64,000 nucleotides of DNA from Treponema sp. (GCA_016290335.1 JAEETM010000009.1:1-64000), one strand, 5' to 3'; shown: positions 17,157-26,548, counted from the stretch's first letter. Notes: generated from the sequence alone by a model not told the origin. Numbers and translations are program-made.

Positions 17157-19141
17157 TTTATTATCTCTACATTATCACCAGTTATAGATACGTAGCCTCT
17201 TGTTGAACCATATTGAACTGTAAAATCATCAAGACTTACCTGAGTACCTGCTGCAATTGTACCTGTTGAACCGTCTGTACCATCAGTAATGCTGATTTTC
17301 AAGCCTGTACTATTTGCAGCGGCCGCTATAGAGAACTGGTACCATCCATCAAGCGTTCCGCTTTTTTTATTGAATGCAAAATTGTAAGCCTGAGTTATTG
17401 GTGTAATAACATTTCCGTCTTCATCGGTTTTTATTTCGGCTTCTTTATTTGCTGAAAACTGAGCGGCATCTATAAGCTTATTTCCCTTGTTATCAGTTAT
17501 TGTAATATAAGCATTCTCAGAATAAGGCTTAAGCTTAAACTGAAGCAATTCGGTTTTATAAATAGGAAGAGTTGTTTCAGTTACTTCAAAATCAAAGGTC
17601 TGTCCCTGTTCTTTTGTCTTTATAGTAAAGAAATCTCTTGCACGTCCTTTTGTTGAACTTTCAATATCACCACCAAAGGAATCAGGAGCATCGTTAATAA
17701 GGTTTCCAATAATCTGCCCGCAAATTGCATTATCTAGAACTATACCTTTTTCACCATTCAGAAGTGTACAATCATCTTTTGTATAGGCAGCACCATTTTT
17801 TGTATCCAGACTTTCAAGTCCATAACCGATTGCGAAAATTGGTACATTCTGGTTTGAATGACTGCCTGAAGTTGCTTTTACTCTATTATCTGTTATTTCA
17901 GAGCTTTCCCAATTTTTTCTGAACTCCATATCGCCAGTTTCGTGATCAGCTGTTATAAGAAGAACTGTATCTGGATTCTCAAGTACAAACTTCAAGGCAA
18001 TTGCAACAGCTTCATCAAAGTTTTTAACTTCATTTACAATTCCAACAACATTATTACTTACCTTTGTTGTCTTCATAAACTTAGCATTTGCGTGGCCATA
18101 AATATCTGTATATGTATTTTCAAACATAAGGAAAAAGCCTTCATCCCCGCTTGTTTTCTGCAAACGAGTTAAAGAAAGTGCCAGTGCCTGCTGCAAGCTT
18201 GGACTCTTTGTTGAAGTTGAATCCCAGCGTGCATAAGTTGTATCTCCGCCGGAAAAAAGATTCCACATTAAATCTTCATTATCTAAGGCAGCAATGGCAT
18301 TACTGAACTTTGTGTTCTTCTTTATTGTTTTTCCTGAAAGAGGTGTTAATGAGCTTATTGCACTTGTCAGGCTTTCATTTGTACCTCCCATAAAAAGGTC
18401 TGCTCCAAAAAGCACCTGCATATCACAGATTTTGTTCCAGCCCTGGCTTCTGTTTTTAGAATGAACAGAAAAATCGGCAGGAGTTGCATCTGGAAGTTCT
18501 GCATTTGTTACAACTCCAACCTTTTTTCCTTTTGAACGGGCAAGCTCACTCAAAGATTGCAATTCGTTTCCCTCACCATCCATTGCAGCAAAAAGCTTTG
18601 TTGTTCTATAGCCTGTGGATATTTTTGTTCCGCCTGCACCACTGTCTGTAACATCTCCACTCATATTATTTACACCACGTAAAAACGAGTTTGAAACAGC
18701 TCTGTATGGCAGCTCATTCATAATTAAATCACCGCGGAACTTTGTTGCAGCAACTATCTGAGAAACTCCCATTCCATCACCAATCATTACAATGAAGTTT
18801 TTTGGTTTTTTGAAAAAGTTTTCTTTTGCAACTGCATCAGCAAGTGCGGCTTTTAGTTCCGGAGTAATATTTGAAGCTTCTCCGTGTAAACTCAGCTCTG
18901 GCAAAGAATAAGTATTATCTGATTTTGTCCAGGCTGGTACATCTCCATTTGCACCCTTTGGAAGTACATAATCATCATAATATATCTCAGGCTGTTCAGT
19001 ATTATCGACAGGAAAGTTATGTTTTTCTGTTACTCCTGGAGTATCCTTACAGCCAGATAATATTGATGCTGAAAAAATTGTTAATGCAAATGTAAATGTA
19101 AGTTTATAAAAAATCAACGGTTTTCTATTAAATATCATCAT
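17153..19141 (-). CDS. Alkaline phosphatase family protein, exported, with C-terminal extension
   Basis: A 662-residue protein with a signal ending in lipobox ILSGC. The catalytic domain keeps VMIGDGMGVSQ near residue 120, TDSGAGGTK near 164, ITADHETGDMEF near 396 and SGSHSNQNVP. A roughly 160-residue C-terminal extension follows, with beta-sandwich-like repeats (KLKPYSENAYITITDNKGN, ISITDGTDG) and no enzyme motif; it may bind glycan or the surface. The first of two adjacent ATGs is taken, with GGGAG upstream. It lies in a run of four alkaline-phosphatase-family genes. The substrate is unknown; release of phosphate from phosphorylated glycans is a hypothesis. Confidence 0.88.
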   Translation of the reverse strand: MMIFNRKPLIFYKLTFTFALTIFSASILSGCKDTPGVTEKHNFPVDNTEQPEIYYDDYVLPKGANGDVPAWTKSDNTYSLPELSLHGEASNITPELKAALADAVAKENFFKKPKNFIVMIGDGMGVSQIVAATKFRGDLIMNELPYRAVSNSFLRGVNNMSGDVTDSGAGGTKISTGYRTTKLFAAMDGEGNELQSLSELARSKGKKVGVVTNAELPDATPADFSVHSKNRSQGWNKICDMQVLFGADLFMGGTNESLTSAISSLTPLSGKTIKKNTKFSNAIAALDNEDLMWNLFSGGDTTYARWDSTSTKSPSLQQALALSLTRLQKTSGDEGFFLMFENTYTDIYGHANAKFMKTTKVSNNVVGIVNEVKNFDEAVAIALKFVLENPDTVLLITADHETGDMEFRKNWESSEITDNRVKATSGSHSNQNVPIFAIGYGLESLDTKNGAAYTKDDCTLLNGEKGIVLDNAICGQIIGNLINDAPDSFGGDIESSTKGRARDFFTIKTKEQGQTFDFEVTETTLPIYKTELLQFKLKPYSENAYITITDNKGNKLIDAAQFSANKEAEIKTDEDGNVITPITQAYNFAFNKKSGTLDGWYQFSIAAAANSTGLKISITDGTDGSTGTIAAGTQVSLDDFTVQYGSTRGYVSITGDNVEIIK

Positions 19142-19164
19142 ATAAATATTACTCCCTGTTTATT

Positions 19165-20310
19165 TTATTGATCACCTTCAAACATAGTTTTTACAAAATC
19201 AAGAAGAGTTGGACTGTCTTTTGCTTTTTCTACATCGTTACCAAGAACAAAGGCAGGAATAGTACTGCCATCAAGAGCACCAGAGGTAACTATGAGAATT
19301 GTATCTGGATTTTCAAGAATATATTTTGCAGCAACTGCAACACTTTCATCAAAGTTTTTAAGAGCAATTTCCTTGTCTTCCCGTTCAGCTGAATCATAGA
19401 ATACAAATGCAAAACCATCATCCGGATCTGCTTTTGTTTCTGTCCAGGCTAATCCAAACTTAACAATCTGAACTGCAGAAGGAAAAGCTGTTACAGATGT
19501 ATCAAAAATATTCAAAACACCATTTGCTTTTGTTTTTATATCCTGATGTTCATTATTATCAAATCCCTTGAAGAAAACTTCTTCACTGTTGTAGCAGGAA
19601 ACAGCTTCTTTAAAATCTGATGTGTATTTATAAGAGCTTTTATAGATTTCATTTACATAGCTTGGACTTGATTTAGAGCATTCCTTTTTTGCATCGTTGT
19701 TTTGGGTATCTTTTGCAATCACCATAACAGGACGAGGAGAAGAAATAAGCATATCGTAAATCACATCTTCATTATCTGCTGTTGAAGGATTAGTACCCTT
19801 GTATTGTCTGAAAATAGAATTAGTAATCATTCCTGTTGTTGCATAACCAATCTTCTTATAGCAGGACTTTGCAAGATAAAGTCCGATTATGTTATCTTTT
19901 TCAGTATTATCATTTATAGAGGCTGCAGTAAAAGTAAGCTTTTCTGATAAATCATTTATTATAAGCTCGCCATATTTTTTTTCTGTAGAATTAATTAAAT
20001 CTTCTGTTAAATTTTCAAATAACATAAAGATGACATTTTTTGCAGCTATATCTTTTGCAGGAAGATTTTTTATTCCTGCCATTATTTTCGAATTAACATT
20101 ACTTGCCGAACCATCTTCTTTTATAGACGGCAAACCAGTTGTACCCTTAGGATTTTTTGTCCAGTCTGGGGTTTTAACAGATACTCCCGCATCTAATATT
20201 GTATTTTCAGGCAATTTTTGTTCCTCAGGTTGTGTGTGTTCGCAGGAAACAAAAATTGCAGCCATAAGGCAAAGTCCTAAAAGTTTTTTATTTCTAAAAA
20301 GATTCTTCAT
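19165..20310 (-). CDS. Degenerate alkaline phosphatase paralogue, probable pseudoenzyme lipoprotein
   Basis: A 381-residue lipoprotein (signal ending in FVSC). Its framework matches the neighbouring phosphatases: TPDWTKNPKG at the start, NVIFMLFENLTEDL where they have VIIIFGDGMGESH, ENPDTILIVTSG where they have ENPDTLLVITADHE, and IPAFVLG near the end. Every catalytic element is missing: no GDGMG, no TDSxAGGT, no ADHE, no SGH. The frame is nevertheless open and has a good ribosome site (GGAGG 5 nt before the ATG at 20310), so it looks maintained as a non-catalytic protein. Substrate binding or regulation of its siblings is possible. Early gene decay without stop codons is the alternative. Confidence 0.8.
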   Translation of the reverse strand: MKNLFRNKKLLGLCLMAAIFVSCEHTQPEEQKLPENTILDAGVSVKTPDWTKNPKGTTGLPSIKEDGSASNVNSKIMAGIKNLPAKDIAAKNVIFMLFENLTEDLINSTEKKYGELIINDLSEKLTFTAASINDNTEKDNIIGLYLAKSCYKKIGYATTGMITNSIFRQYKGTNPSTADNEDVIYDMLISSPRPVMVIAKDTQNNDAKKECSKSSPSYVNEIYKSSYKYTSDFKEAVSCYNSEEVFFKGFDNNEHQDIKTKANGVLNIFDTSVTAFPSAVQIVKFGLAWTETKADPDDGFAFVFYDSAEREDKEIALKNFDESVAVAAKYILENPDTILIVTSGALDGSTIPAFVLGNDVEKAKDSPTLLDFVKTMFEGDQ

Positions 20311-20366
20311 GATTTCCTCCAAACATTCTTCCAATTTTTGTATTTTTACTTATTTTTTTAAAAGGG

Positions 20367-20413
20367 GTCACTACCGTACTTTATGATAGGATAGTTATTT
20401 ATACGGCAGTGAC
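20367..20413. other. Intergenic stem-loop within the phosphatase run
   Basis: A 12-bp stem (GTCACTACCGTA / TACGGCAGTGAC, one G-U pair) with a 23-nt loop, in the 128-nt gap between two phosphatase genes. In the operon direction it is followed by CCCCTTTT, a poor U tract, so it may be an attenuator or processing site instead of a full terminator. Confidence 0.6.
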
Positions 20414-20438
20414 TTATTTTGTTTTTTATGAAAGCTGA

Positions 20439-22328
20439 TTATTCAGCAATTGCTCCAAGATCGTTTGTTACAACTGAATCAGATTCTGTATCCGGATCAA
20501 GAACACCATTTCCGTTCAAGTCACCAAATTTATTAAAGCCCATTGCTTTTCCAATATTTATACCTGTCTGGCGGTTCTGATAGCTGTAGTCTGTACCTTT
20601 TCTTGAACCGTCTACATAAGCAGCCCAGTCTTTTACTGTCCAACCAGTTGTGTCAGCACGTTTAGGGAAAAGATCAGCCTTTGCACCGAATGCTATTACA
20701 GGAACCGGCTCTTTAGAATGTCCATTGTCCTGAGAAACAATTCTCTTATAGTTATTTTCCCAATTTGATTTATACAGAAGAGCACCTGTTTCATGATCTG
20801 CAGTTATAACTAAAAGTGTATCAGGGTTTTCAAGTACATATTTAATTGCAATAGCAACACCTTCATCAAAGCACTGAACTTCGTTCAAACAGTCATAAGG
20901 CTTCTGAGCATGTCCCCATCCATCTGAACAGGTATTTTCAATAAGACAGAAGAAACCGCAGTCACCATTTGCTTTTGCCTTATGGTCAAGTATTGATAAT
21001 GTTGAAGCAACCATTTCCGGATAATTAGGAAGCATTGTACTCTTTTTCTTTCCATAACCAAGCTTATAACCGAATTTTTTTGCAACTTCGTTTTTATCCG
21101 TGTTATATTTATAATTAGCACCATATTCATAACTTGAAACAGCACGAATGCTGTAATCAGCCTGAACCTTATCCATAATTTCACCAAATGTATCATAAGA
21201 ATGCATATTTCGGTCTATAGCCCAGTTATTCAAGTCGTAAGAAGTATCTGTAGTTTTATTATCAAATACCTTAAGCATTTGACGAGCCCATTTCTGTAAG
21301 ATTGCTTCATTATCAGCATACCAGAGCTTAAGAGAAGCTTCCGTGCAAGCCTGCTCAAGTTTTTCACCAGAATAATCTTCATCTTCAGTTAATTTTTCTA
21401 CGGTATTCTTATCCATTACTTCATAGATATCTGCAAGAGATTTTCTTGAATCACCAGTTTTTCCTTCCTGAATGTATGTGCTGTAACCATAATCTGAACC
21501 CATAGCAATATCAGGAGAAGAAAGGAATAATTTACCGTAAATCTGATTCTGATAATCTCTGTTTATAGCATGAATACTTACATCGGCAGGGGTTGCATCT
21601 CCCATATGGTCGTTTGTTACATTACCAACAAGCATTCCCTTTTCGCGGGCAAGCTCTGCAAGGTTTTTAACTTCTGTACCATTTACATCAATACCAATAT
21701 AACCATAGCGAGTCTTAAAACCAGTTACAATTGCAGTTCCACCAGCAGAAGAATCTGTACAAATTGTATCTGTTTCTGATATAGAATCTACTTTTTCCTG
21801 TGGGAATGATGGTTTCTTGTAAGAGTCATGATTTACAGGAGAATGATATGGAAGTAAATCCATAACTAAATCTCCATAGTAATGTCTTGAACCTAAAAGA
21901 TGGCTTTCACCCATTCCATCACCAAAGATAATGATTACGTTCTTTACTTCTTTATCAGCAAAGCTATCATTATCTACAGCTTTCTTAATTGCAGACTTAA
22001 GCTCGTTTGTACGGTTTGTTGCTCCACTCAAAGTTTTGTTATCGGATTTATTAAAGCCTGTTACAAACTCTGGAAGATTTGTTTCCAATGCATTTGGAGC
22101 TTTTTCCCAAGGATTAATTGTTACACCTGTTCCATTAGGAAGAATCATTGCATGGATTTTTTCACCATCTGCATCTGGTTTAGTTGTAACTTTTTTTTCT
22201 TCTTCCTGAATAGGTATTACCTGTTCTTCAGGATCATCTGTTGGTTTATCGCAAGATACAGTAACAAACGAAATAAGCAAAGCTGTAAAAATTGTACCTG
22301 CTATTTTCTTATAAATACATTTCTTCAT
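20439..22328 (-). CDS. Alkaline phosphatase family lipoprotein
   Basis: A 629-residue protein with lipobox FVTVSC, an acidic linker (EEQVIPIQEEEKK) and a complete alkaline phosphatase site. The motifs are FGDGMGESH near residue 135, CTDSSAGGTAIVTG near 188, ITADHETGALL near 506 and NGHSKEPVPV. An insert of about 150 residues between the nucleophile and the second metal motif (about 270-420) is absent from the signal-less paralogue at 15843. A C-terminal NKFGDLNGNGVLDPDTESD segment resembles a dockerin/EF-hand-like calcium loop. The start at 22328 has GGAG 6 nt upstream. It belongs to the long regulated leftward operon; its natural substrate is unknown. Confidence 0.88.
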   Translation of the reverse strand: MKKCIYKKIAGTIFTALLISFVTVSCDKPTDDPEEQVIPIQEEEKKVTTKPDADGEKIHAMILPNGTGVTINPWEKAPNALETNLPEFVTGFNKSDNKTLSGATNRTNELKSAIKKAVDNDSFADKEVKNVIIIFGDGMGESHLLGSRHYYGDLVMDLLPYHSPVNHDSYKKPSFPQEKVDSISETDTICTDSSAGGTAIVTGFKTRYGYIGIDVNGTEVKNLAELAREKGMLVGNVTNDHMGDATPADVSIHAINRDYQNQIYGKLFLSSPDIAMGSDYGYSTYIQEGKTGDSRKSLADIYEVMDKNTVEKLTEDEDYSGEKLEQACTEASLKLWYADNEAILQKWARQMLKVFDNKTTDTSYDLNNWAIDRNMHSYDTFGEIMDKVQADYSIRAVSSYEYGANYKYNTDKNEVAKKFGYKLGYGKKKSTMLPNYPEMVASTLSILDHKAKANGDCGFFCLIENTCSDGWGHAQKPYDCLNEVQCFDEGVAIAIKYVLENPDTLLVITADHETGALLYKSNWENNYKRIVSQDNGHSKEPVPVIAFGAKADLFPKRADTTGWTVKDWAAYVDGSRKGTDYSYQNRQTGINIGKAMGFNKFGDLNGNGVLDPDTESDSVVTNDLGAIAE

Positions 22329-22361
22329 ATTTATCTCCATTTGATATTTTTAAATTATTAA

Positions 22362-22952
22362 TTAGTTAGCCTTCTTTATCACTACGTTATCAACATAGAA
22401 AGGACGTGTTGGTGCATCAATCTTAAAATAGATTGTTACATTAACAGCTTTTCTTCCGTTAAGCTGATTCTTAATTTCTTCGCCACTGATTACGCCACAA
22501 ACCTTTACATATTCCTTGTTGGAAAGCTCTACAGAAGAACCTGTGTATTTTCCGTCGACAGGATCAAGGCCCATATAGATGAAGTCGTCATAATCTTCTT
22601 CTGTACAATCATCAGGCTGAATTGCAAGGGCAATATCTGAATGACGCTTACCTTTGTCTGCGTTATCGGCCTTAAACCAGACTTCGACGTAGTAATCAGA
22701 ACCATCAACAATGTTCATTTTTGAAAGGTCTTTGCCTACACCACTCCAATTAAACTTTCCGCGTACATAAAGTGCTGTTGAACCGGAAACACCTTTTCCG
22801 GCTGGAAGAGAAAGTGTACTTCCTTCTGCAATCCATTCACCAAGAGATGCACCTTCCATATCGCCATGAGGGATGATGTTTTCCTGTGCAAATGCGAGTC
22901 CTGCACAAGCAAATACTGTCAATGCAGCAATAATCAGTTTTATTTTCTTCAT
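22362..22952 (-). CDS. Secreted carbohydrate-binding-module-like protein
   Basis: A 196-residue protein with a classical signal peptide (MKKIKLIIAALTVFACAG, cleavage after LAFA) and no lipobox, so it should be free in the periplasm or secreted. The remainder reads as one jelly-roll module of the CBM4/9 type: NIIPHGDMEGASLGEWIA at the N-terminus, YYVEVWFKADN in the middle and PFYVDNVVIKK as the final strand. Such modules bind polysaccharide chains. It is 21-26 nt from both neighbours in the phosphatase operon. Binding of chitin or a related glycan is inferred from the locus. Confidence 0.75.
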   Translation of the reverse strand: MKKIKLIIAALTVFACAGLAFAQENIIPHGDMEGASLGEWIAEGSTLSLPAGKGVSGSTALYVRGKFNWSGVGKDLSKMNIVDGSDYYVEVWFKADNADKGKRHSDIALAIQPDDCTEEDYDDFIYMGLDPVDGKYTGSSVELSNKEYVKVCGVISGEEIKNQLNGRKAVNVTIYFKIDAPTRPFYVDNVVIKKAN

Positions 22953-22978
22953 ATTTTTCTCCGTATTATTAAATTATT

Positions 22979-23980
22979 TTATTGAACATTTTCCTTTACA
23001 GTCTTAACTGCCTCTGCAATGTCAGCAGCAATGTCTTCATCAAAATTCTTTATTTCTACACCTTTGCCGTCACCATTTACGTTATTTCGTGCGCTAAGAG
23101 GGAAATATTCTTTTGTTTCATCTTTCTTTTGTTTTCCACAAACAACATCTTCATGACTGCCATAAATGCGGGCAAAAACAAAACAATCTTTTGCTTTAGA
23201 GTCTGCAGTTGCACGACCAATAAGACCACCAATATATTCGTAAGGTGAACCACGTAATTGAGCAACTTCTGAACCTACAACACCAGCAAACAGACAGTTT
23301 TCAATTTCTACACCATTCTCTTCTGCAAGACCAACAAGTCCACCAAAACGGTCATCATCTTTATTGTCATGTGGATATGTAGCATTCTCATCTGGATTTG
23401 GAATCATGTTTCTGTTAATTATACATGCGTCAATAAGAATAACATTCTTAATAGTTGCACCATCAACAACACCAAAGAAACCTAAGCCCTGATGTCCCTG
23501 ATACATATAAAGACCAGAAATTACTTTTCCATTTCCATCAAATGTTCCGCCAAAAGATGCTTTATCATATCCACCTTCAGGAGATTCTCCTCTTCCAATT
23601 GATTCAAGATTTTTCAAATTAGGATTTGGAGTTCCTGGTTCTGCACCTTCTGCAGGCTCTTCAAAATCTTTAGTCAAAACACTCTTATTAATAACGATAT
23701 CGTTTTTTACGGTAATTGTACTGTCAGACAAATCGTTTCCGTCATTTACAACTTCTGCAAGCTTCTCAAGATCAGCAACACCATAAACAGACCATTCAGT
23801 TGATTCAGAATCTATTGTCCAATTTCGCATAGCATCTTCAGGTACTTTTTCTTCAACAACAGTATTTGGTTTTGGATCAGACTTTCCATTCTCTTCTTCA
23901 TTATTATGGTTACAACTTAACAATGCAAAAGGAATTGCAGCAATTAATAATGCTGCTGTTATTTTATTTAATTTTTTCAT
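22979..23980 (-). CDS. Surface lipoprotein with GLUG-like beta-helix repeats
   Basis: A 333-residue lipoprotein (lipobox LLSC). After a linker it has VPEDAMRNWTIDSESTEWSV, then a module with FGGTFDGNGKVISGLYMY, GLGFFGVVDGATIKNVILID and RFGGLVGLAEENG. These are the short repeats of GLUG-type right-handed beta-helix domains. The module matches the two copies in the larger neighbour at 24059-26485. It has no enzymatic motif. It is probably an adhesin or glycan-contact protein made when the chitin regulon is on. The domain assignment is moderate and the function unknown. Confidence 0.7.
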   Translation of the reverse strand: MKKLNKITAALLIAAIPFALLSCNHNNEEENGKSDPKPNTVVEEKVPEDAMRNWTIDSESTEWSVYGVADLEKLAEVVNDGNDLSDSTITVKNDIVINKSVLTKDFEEPAEGAEPGTPNPNLKNLESIGRGESPEGGYDKASFGGTFDGNGKVISGLYMYQGHQGLGFFGVVDGATIKNVILIDACIINRNMIPNPDENATYPHDNKDDDRFGGLVGLAEENGVEIENCLFAGVVGSEVAQLRGSPYEYIGGLIGRATADSKAKDCFVFARIYGSHEDVVCGKQKKDETKEYFPLSARNNVNGDGKGVEIKNFDEDIAADIAEAVKTVKENVQ

Positions 23981-24010
23981 ACTTTTTCTCCCGTATGTTT
24001 TAATTTGTTT

Positions 24011-24042
24011 AATAACCGGGAAGCTTATTCTCCCCGGTTATT
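24011..24042 (+). terminator. Terminator-like stem-loop facing against the operon
   Basis: A perfect 10-bp stem (AATAACCGGG / CCCGGTTATT, 12-nt loop) followed on the plus strand by TTTTTATT. It therefore reads as an intrinsic terminator for rightward, antisense transcription. In the operon direction it is preceded by A residues and followed by AAACAAATT, so there it would be only a hairpin, possibly a 3' stabiliser of the upstream message. Confidence 0.6.
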
Positions 24043-24058
24043 TTTTTATTGTGTCAGA

Positions 24059-26311
24059 TTAGAGTCCTGCCTTTGTGAAGTAATCTGTAAGATCGATTCC
24101 GCTGGCAGATTTTATTGTTTCGATGATTGATGCTTTTGTTGTATCATCAAGTTCTGTTGATTCAGAAGCATTTGTGAAAACTGATTTGTCAAGACTTACA
24201 CCATAGCAAGAGTTACAATCTACTGTTCCATTCACTGTCTTTATTAAAGGAGCTGATGAACCATAGAGTTTTACCAGACTTAAACAATTCTTAAGATTAG
24301 CAGTAGATGTTTTTTCTACACGTCCGATAATGCCACCAATATATTCATAAGAACCGCCTCTGTCTTTAGCAGCTTGAGAGCCTACTGTTCCTACAAAAAT
24401 ACAATCTTCAACATTGTTTGTGTATTCACCTTTATAAGTAATACCAACAAGTCCACCAAATCTATCATCATCTTTTCCATCAGCTGAACCAGAAACATTA
24501 CAGTTAATAACTGCTGCATCAAGAACAATAACATTCTTAATAGTTGCACCTTTTAAAGAACCGAATAATCCAAGACCATGATGATCACCATAGATGTAAA
24601 GACCGGAAATTGTTTTTCCGCTACCATCATAAGTTCCGGCAAATGGATTATCTTCACTTCCAATTCCGGCAAAGTTGATGAGGTCAGCATTTGCTACACC
24701 TGCATCTGCTTCTGCTGGCTCTGCAAAACCATCACCAAGAACGCTTTCATTAATTGTAATGTCTGCCTTCTGTGTGATAGTAAAACCAGCAAGGTCCTTT
24801 CCACCGTTTACAATTTCTGCAAGCTTTACAAGATCATCAAAGTTGTAAACCGACCAAGCTTTAACAGATGAGTCTGAAGTCCATTTTCGAATTGAATCTT
24901 CTGGAATTGGTTCTGCAGGTGCAACTACTGTATATGCTGCAGAAGTAATTTCGGAAGCCTTATGTCTTCCAACTGCAATTGCATAAACTGTTACATCTTC
25001 AGTAAGTGAAATTGAACCAGAATATTTTGTTGCTGATTCATAATTTTCTGCTGTAAGAGTTGTTGTTTCACCAGCTTTTACCAATTCATAATAAATATCT
25101 GCTTTTGATTCTGTAGAAAGAGCTAAAGTTTTTCCTTCTGTAACTTCACCATCTGGAATGCTGAATGTTACTGGAGCAACTGCCACAGGAGCTACATCAA
25201 GGTCAGCCTTTGTAAAGTATTCTGTAAGGTCAACACCAAATGCTTCTTTAACTGCTGCAATAATTTCATCTTTATCTTCTGCTTCAAAATCAACTTTATT
25301 ATCTGTTTTTGTATAAAGCTGTTTATCAAGACTAACACCATAGCAAGAATCAAAGTTTGCAGTTCCATCAACTCTCTGTACAAGAGCAGCTGATAAACCA
25401 TAAAGTTTTACAAGACTCAAACAATTCTTAAGGTTAGCAGTAGATGTCTTTTCTACACGTCCGATAATACCGGCAATATATTCATAAGAACCGCCTCTGT
25501 CTTTAGCAGCCTGAGATCCTACAGTTCCTACGAAGATACAGTTTTCAACTGTATTTGTGAATTCACCCTTAAAAGTAATACCAACAAGACCACCAACTCT
25601 GTCATCATCTTTTCCATCATCTTCACCAGAAACATTACTGTTTACAACGGCTGCATCAAGAACAACAACATTCTTAATAGTTGCACCCTTCAAAGAACCG
25701 AACAATCCGAGTCCATGATGATCACCATAGATGTAAAGACCAGAAATTGTTTTCTTGTTACCATCATAAGTTCCTGCAAATGGATTATCTTCACTTCCAA
25801 TTCCTGCAAAGTTGATGAGGTCAGCATTTGCTACACCTGCATCTGCTTCTTCCGGTTCTGCAAACTTTTCACCAAGAACACTTTCGTTAATCTTAATGTC
25901 AGCCTTCTGCGTGATTGTAATACCAGCAAGGTCATTTCCACTATTTACAATTTCAGCAAGCTTTACAAGGTCATCTAAATTGTAAACTGACCATGCTTTA
26001 GCAGTTGAGTCTGCAGTCCACTTTACCATTGAATCTTCTGGAATTGGTTCAACAAGTGGAACTACAGTATATTTTGCAGAAGTGATTTCTGAAGTTTTTC
26101 CGCCCTTTACAGCAATTGCATAAAGAGTTCCAGTTTTTACGATTTCTACAGGTGCTTCGTATTTTGCAGCAGAGCTGTAATTTTCTTTTGTAAGAGTTGA
26201 TTCAGCTTCGCCTTCAATAAATGCATAGTAAATAACTGCATCTTTTGTAGCTGAAGAAAGAGCAACTGTTGTTTTCTCTGTTATTTCACCAGCTTCAACA
26301 CTGAATGTTAC
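24059..26311 (-). repeat. Internal tandem duplication of about 1.14 kb
   Basis: The first unit runs leftward from 26311 to about 25172 and the second from 25171 to 24059. Matching positions are 1137-1140 bp apart. Nucleotide identity is high in the beta-helix half (long runs around 24541-24620 and 25680-25760) and lower in the chitobiase-like half, as expected from a fairly recent duplication or continuing gene conversion. Confidence 0.8.
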
Positions 26312-26485
26312 AGCTTCAACCTTTTCGTCTACCGGTGGTTTTTCATCCGGATCAGGTTTAACTGGATCAGACTGACCTGGTTCCTGCTGCTGATTCTGTC
26401 CTTCTTCAATAGGTGTATTATTGTTACAAGAGAAGAACAATCCAACGATTAAAAGTCCTGCCAGAACTTTTGTAATTTTTTTCAT
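24059..26485 (-). CDS. Large lipoprotein with duplicated chitobiase-C-like plus beta-helix units
   Basis: A lipoprotein of 808 residues (lipobox FFSC) with a Pro/Asp/Gln-rich linker, then two tandem units. Each unit starts with a module of about 80 residues resembling the chitobiase/beta-hexosaminidase C-terminal fold (VTFSVEAGEITEKTTVALSS ... LYAIAVKGGKTSEITSAKY). Each continues with IPEDS-KW and a GLUG-like beta-helix (FAGTYDG, GLGLFGSLKGATIKNV, DRVGGLVGIT, YEYIAGIIGRVEK). No catalytic motif was seen. The start at 26485 has GGAGG 5 nt upstream. The architecture suggests an elongated, repeat-built surface protein that binds substrate. It is second in its operon. Confidence 0.75.
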   Translation of the reverse strand: MKKITKVLAGLLIVGLFFSCNNNTPIEEGQNQQQEPGQSDPVKPDPDEKPPVDEKVEAVTFSVEAGEITEKTTVALSSATKDAVIYYAFIEGEAESTLTKENYSSAAKYEAPVEIVKTGTLYAIAVKGGKTSEITSAKYTVVPLVEPIPEDSMVKWTADSTAKAWSVYNLDDLVKLAEIVNSGNDLAGITITQKADIKINESVLGEKFAEPEEADAGVANADLINFAGIGSEDNPFAGTYDGNKKTISGLYIYGDHHGLGLFGSLKGATIKNVVVLDAAVVNSNVSGEDDGKDDDRVGGLVGITFKGEFTNTVENCIFVGTVGSQAAKDRGGSYEYIAGIIGRVEKTSTANLKNCLSLVKLYGLSAALVQRVDGTANFDSCYGVSLDKQLYTKTDNKVDFEAEDKDEIIAAVKEAFGVDLTEYFTKADLDVAPVAVAPVTFSIPDGEVTEGKTLALSTESKADIYYELVKAGETTTLTAENYESATKYSGSISLTEDVTVYAIAVGRHKASEITSAAYTVVAPAEPIPEDSIRKWTSDSSVKAWSVYNFDDLVKLAEIVNGGKDLAGFTITQKADITINESVLGDGFAEPAEADAGVANADLINFAGIGSEDNPFAGTYDGSGKTISGLYIYGDHHGLGLFGSLKGATIKNVIVLDAAVINCNVSGSADGKDDDRFGGLVGITYKGEYTNNVEDCIFVGTVGSQAAKDRGGSYEYIGGIIGRVEKTSTANLKNCLSLVKLYGSSAPLIKTVNGTVDCNSCYGVSLDKSVFTNASESTELDDTTKASIIETIKSASGIDLTDYFTKAGL

Positions 26486-26548
26486 AATTTCCTCCATGAT
26501 TTTTTTATTTAATCTTTTGTAAACCTTTGCAGTTTTTTTTAATCCTGA

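Noticed and set aside
22362..22952. CBM-like protein as a lipoprotein
   Set aside because: The signal ends in LAFA-Q with no Cys at the cleavage site, so it is read as an ordinary secreted protein.
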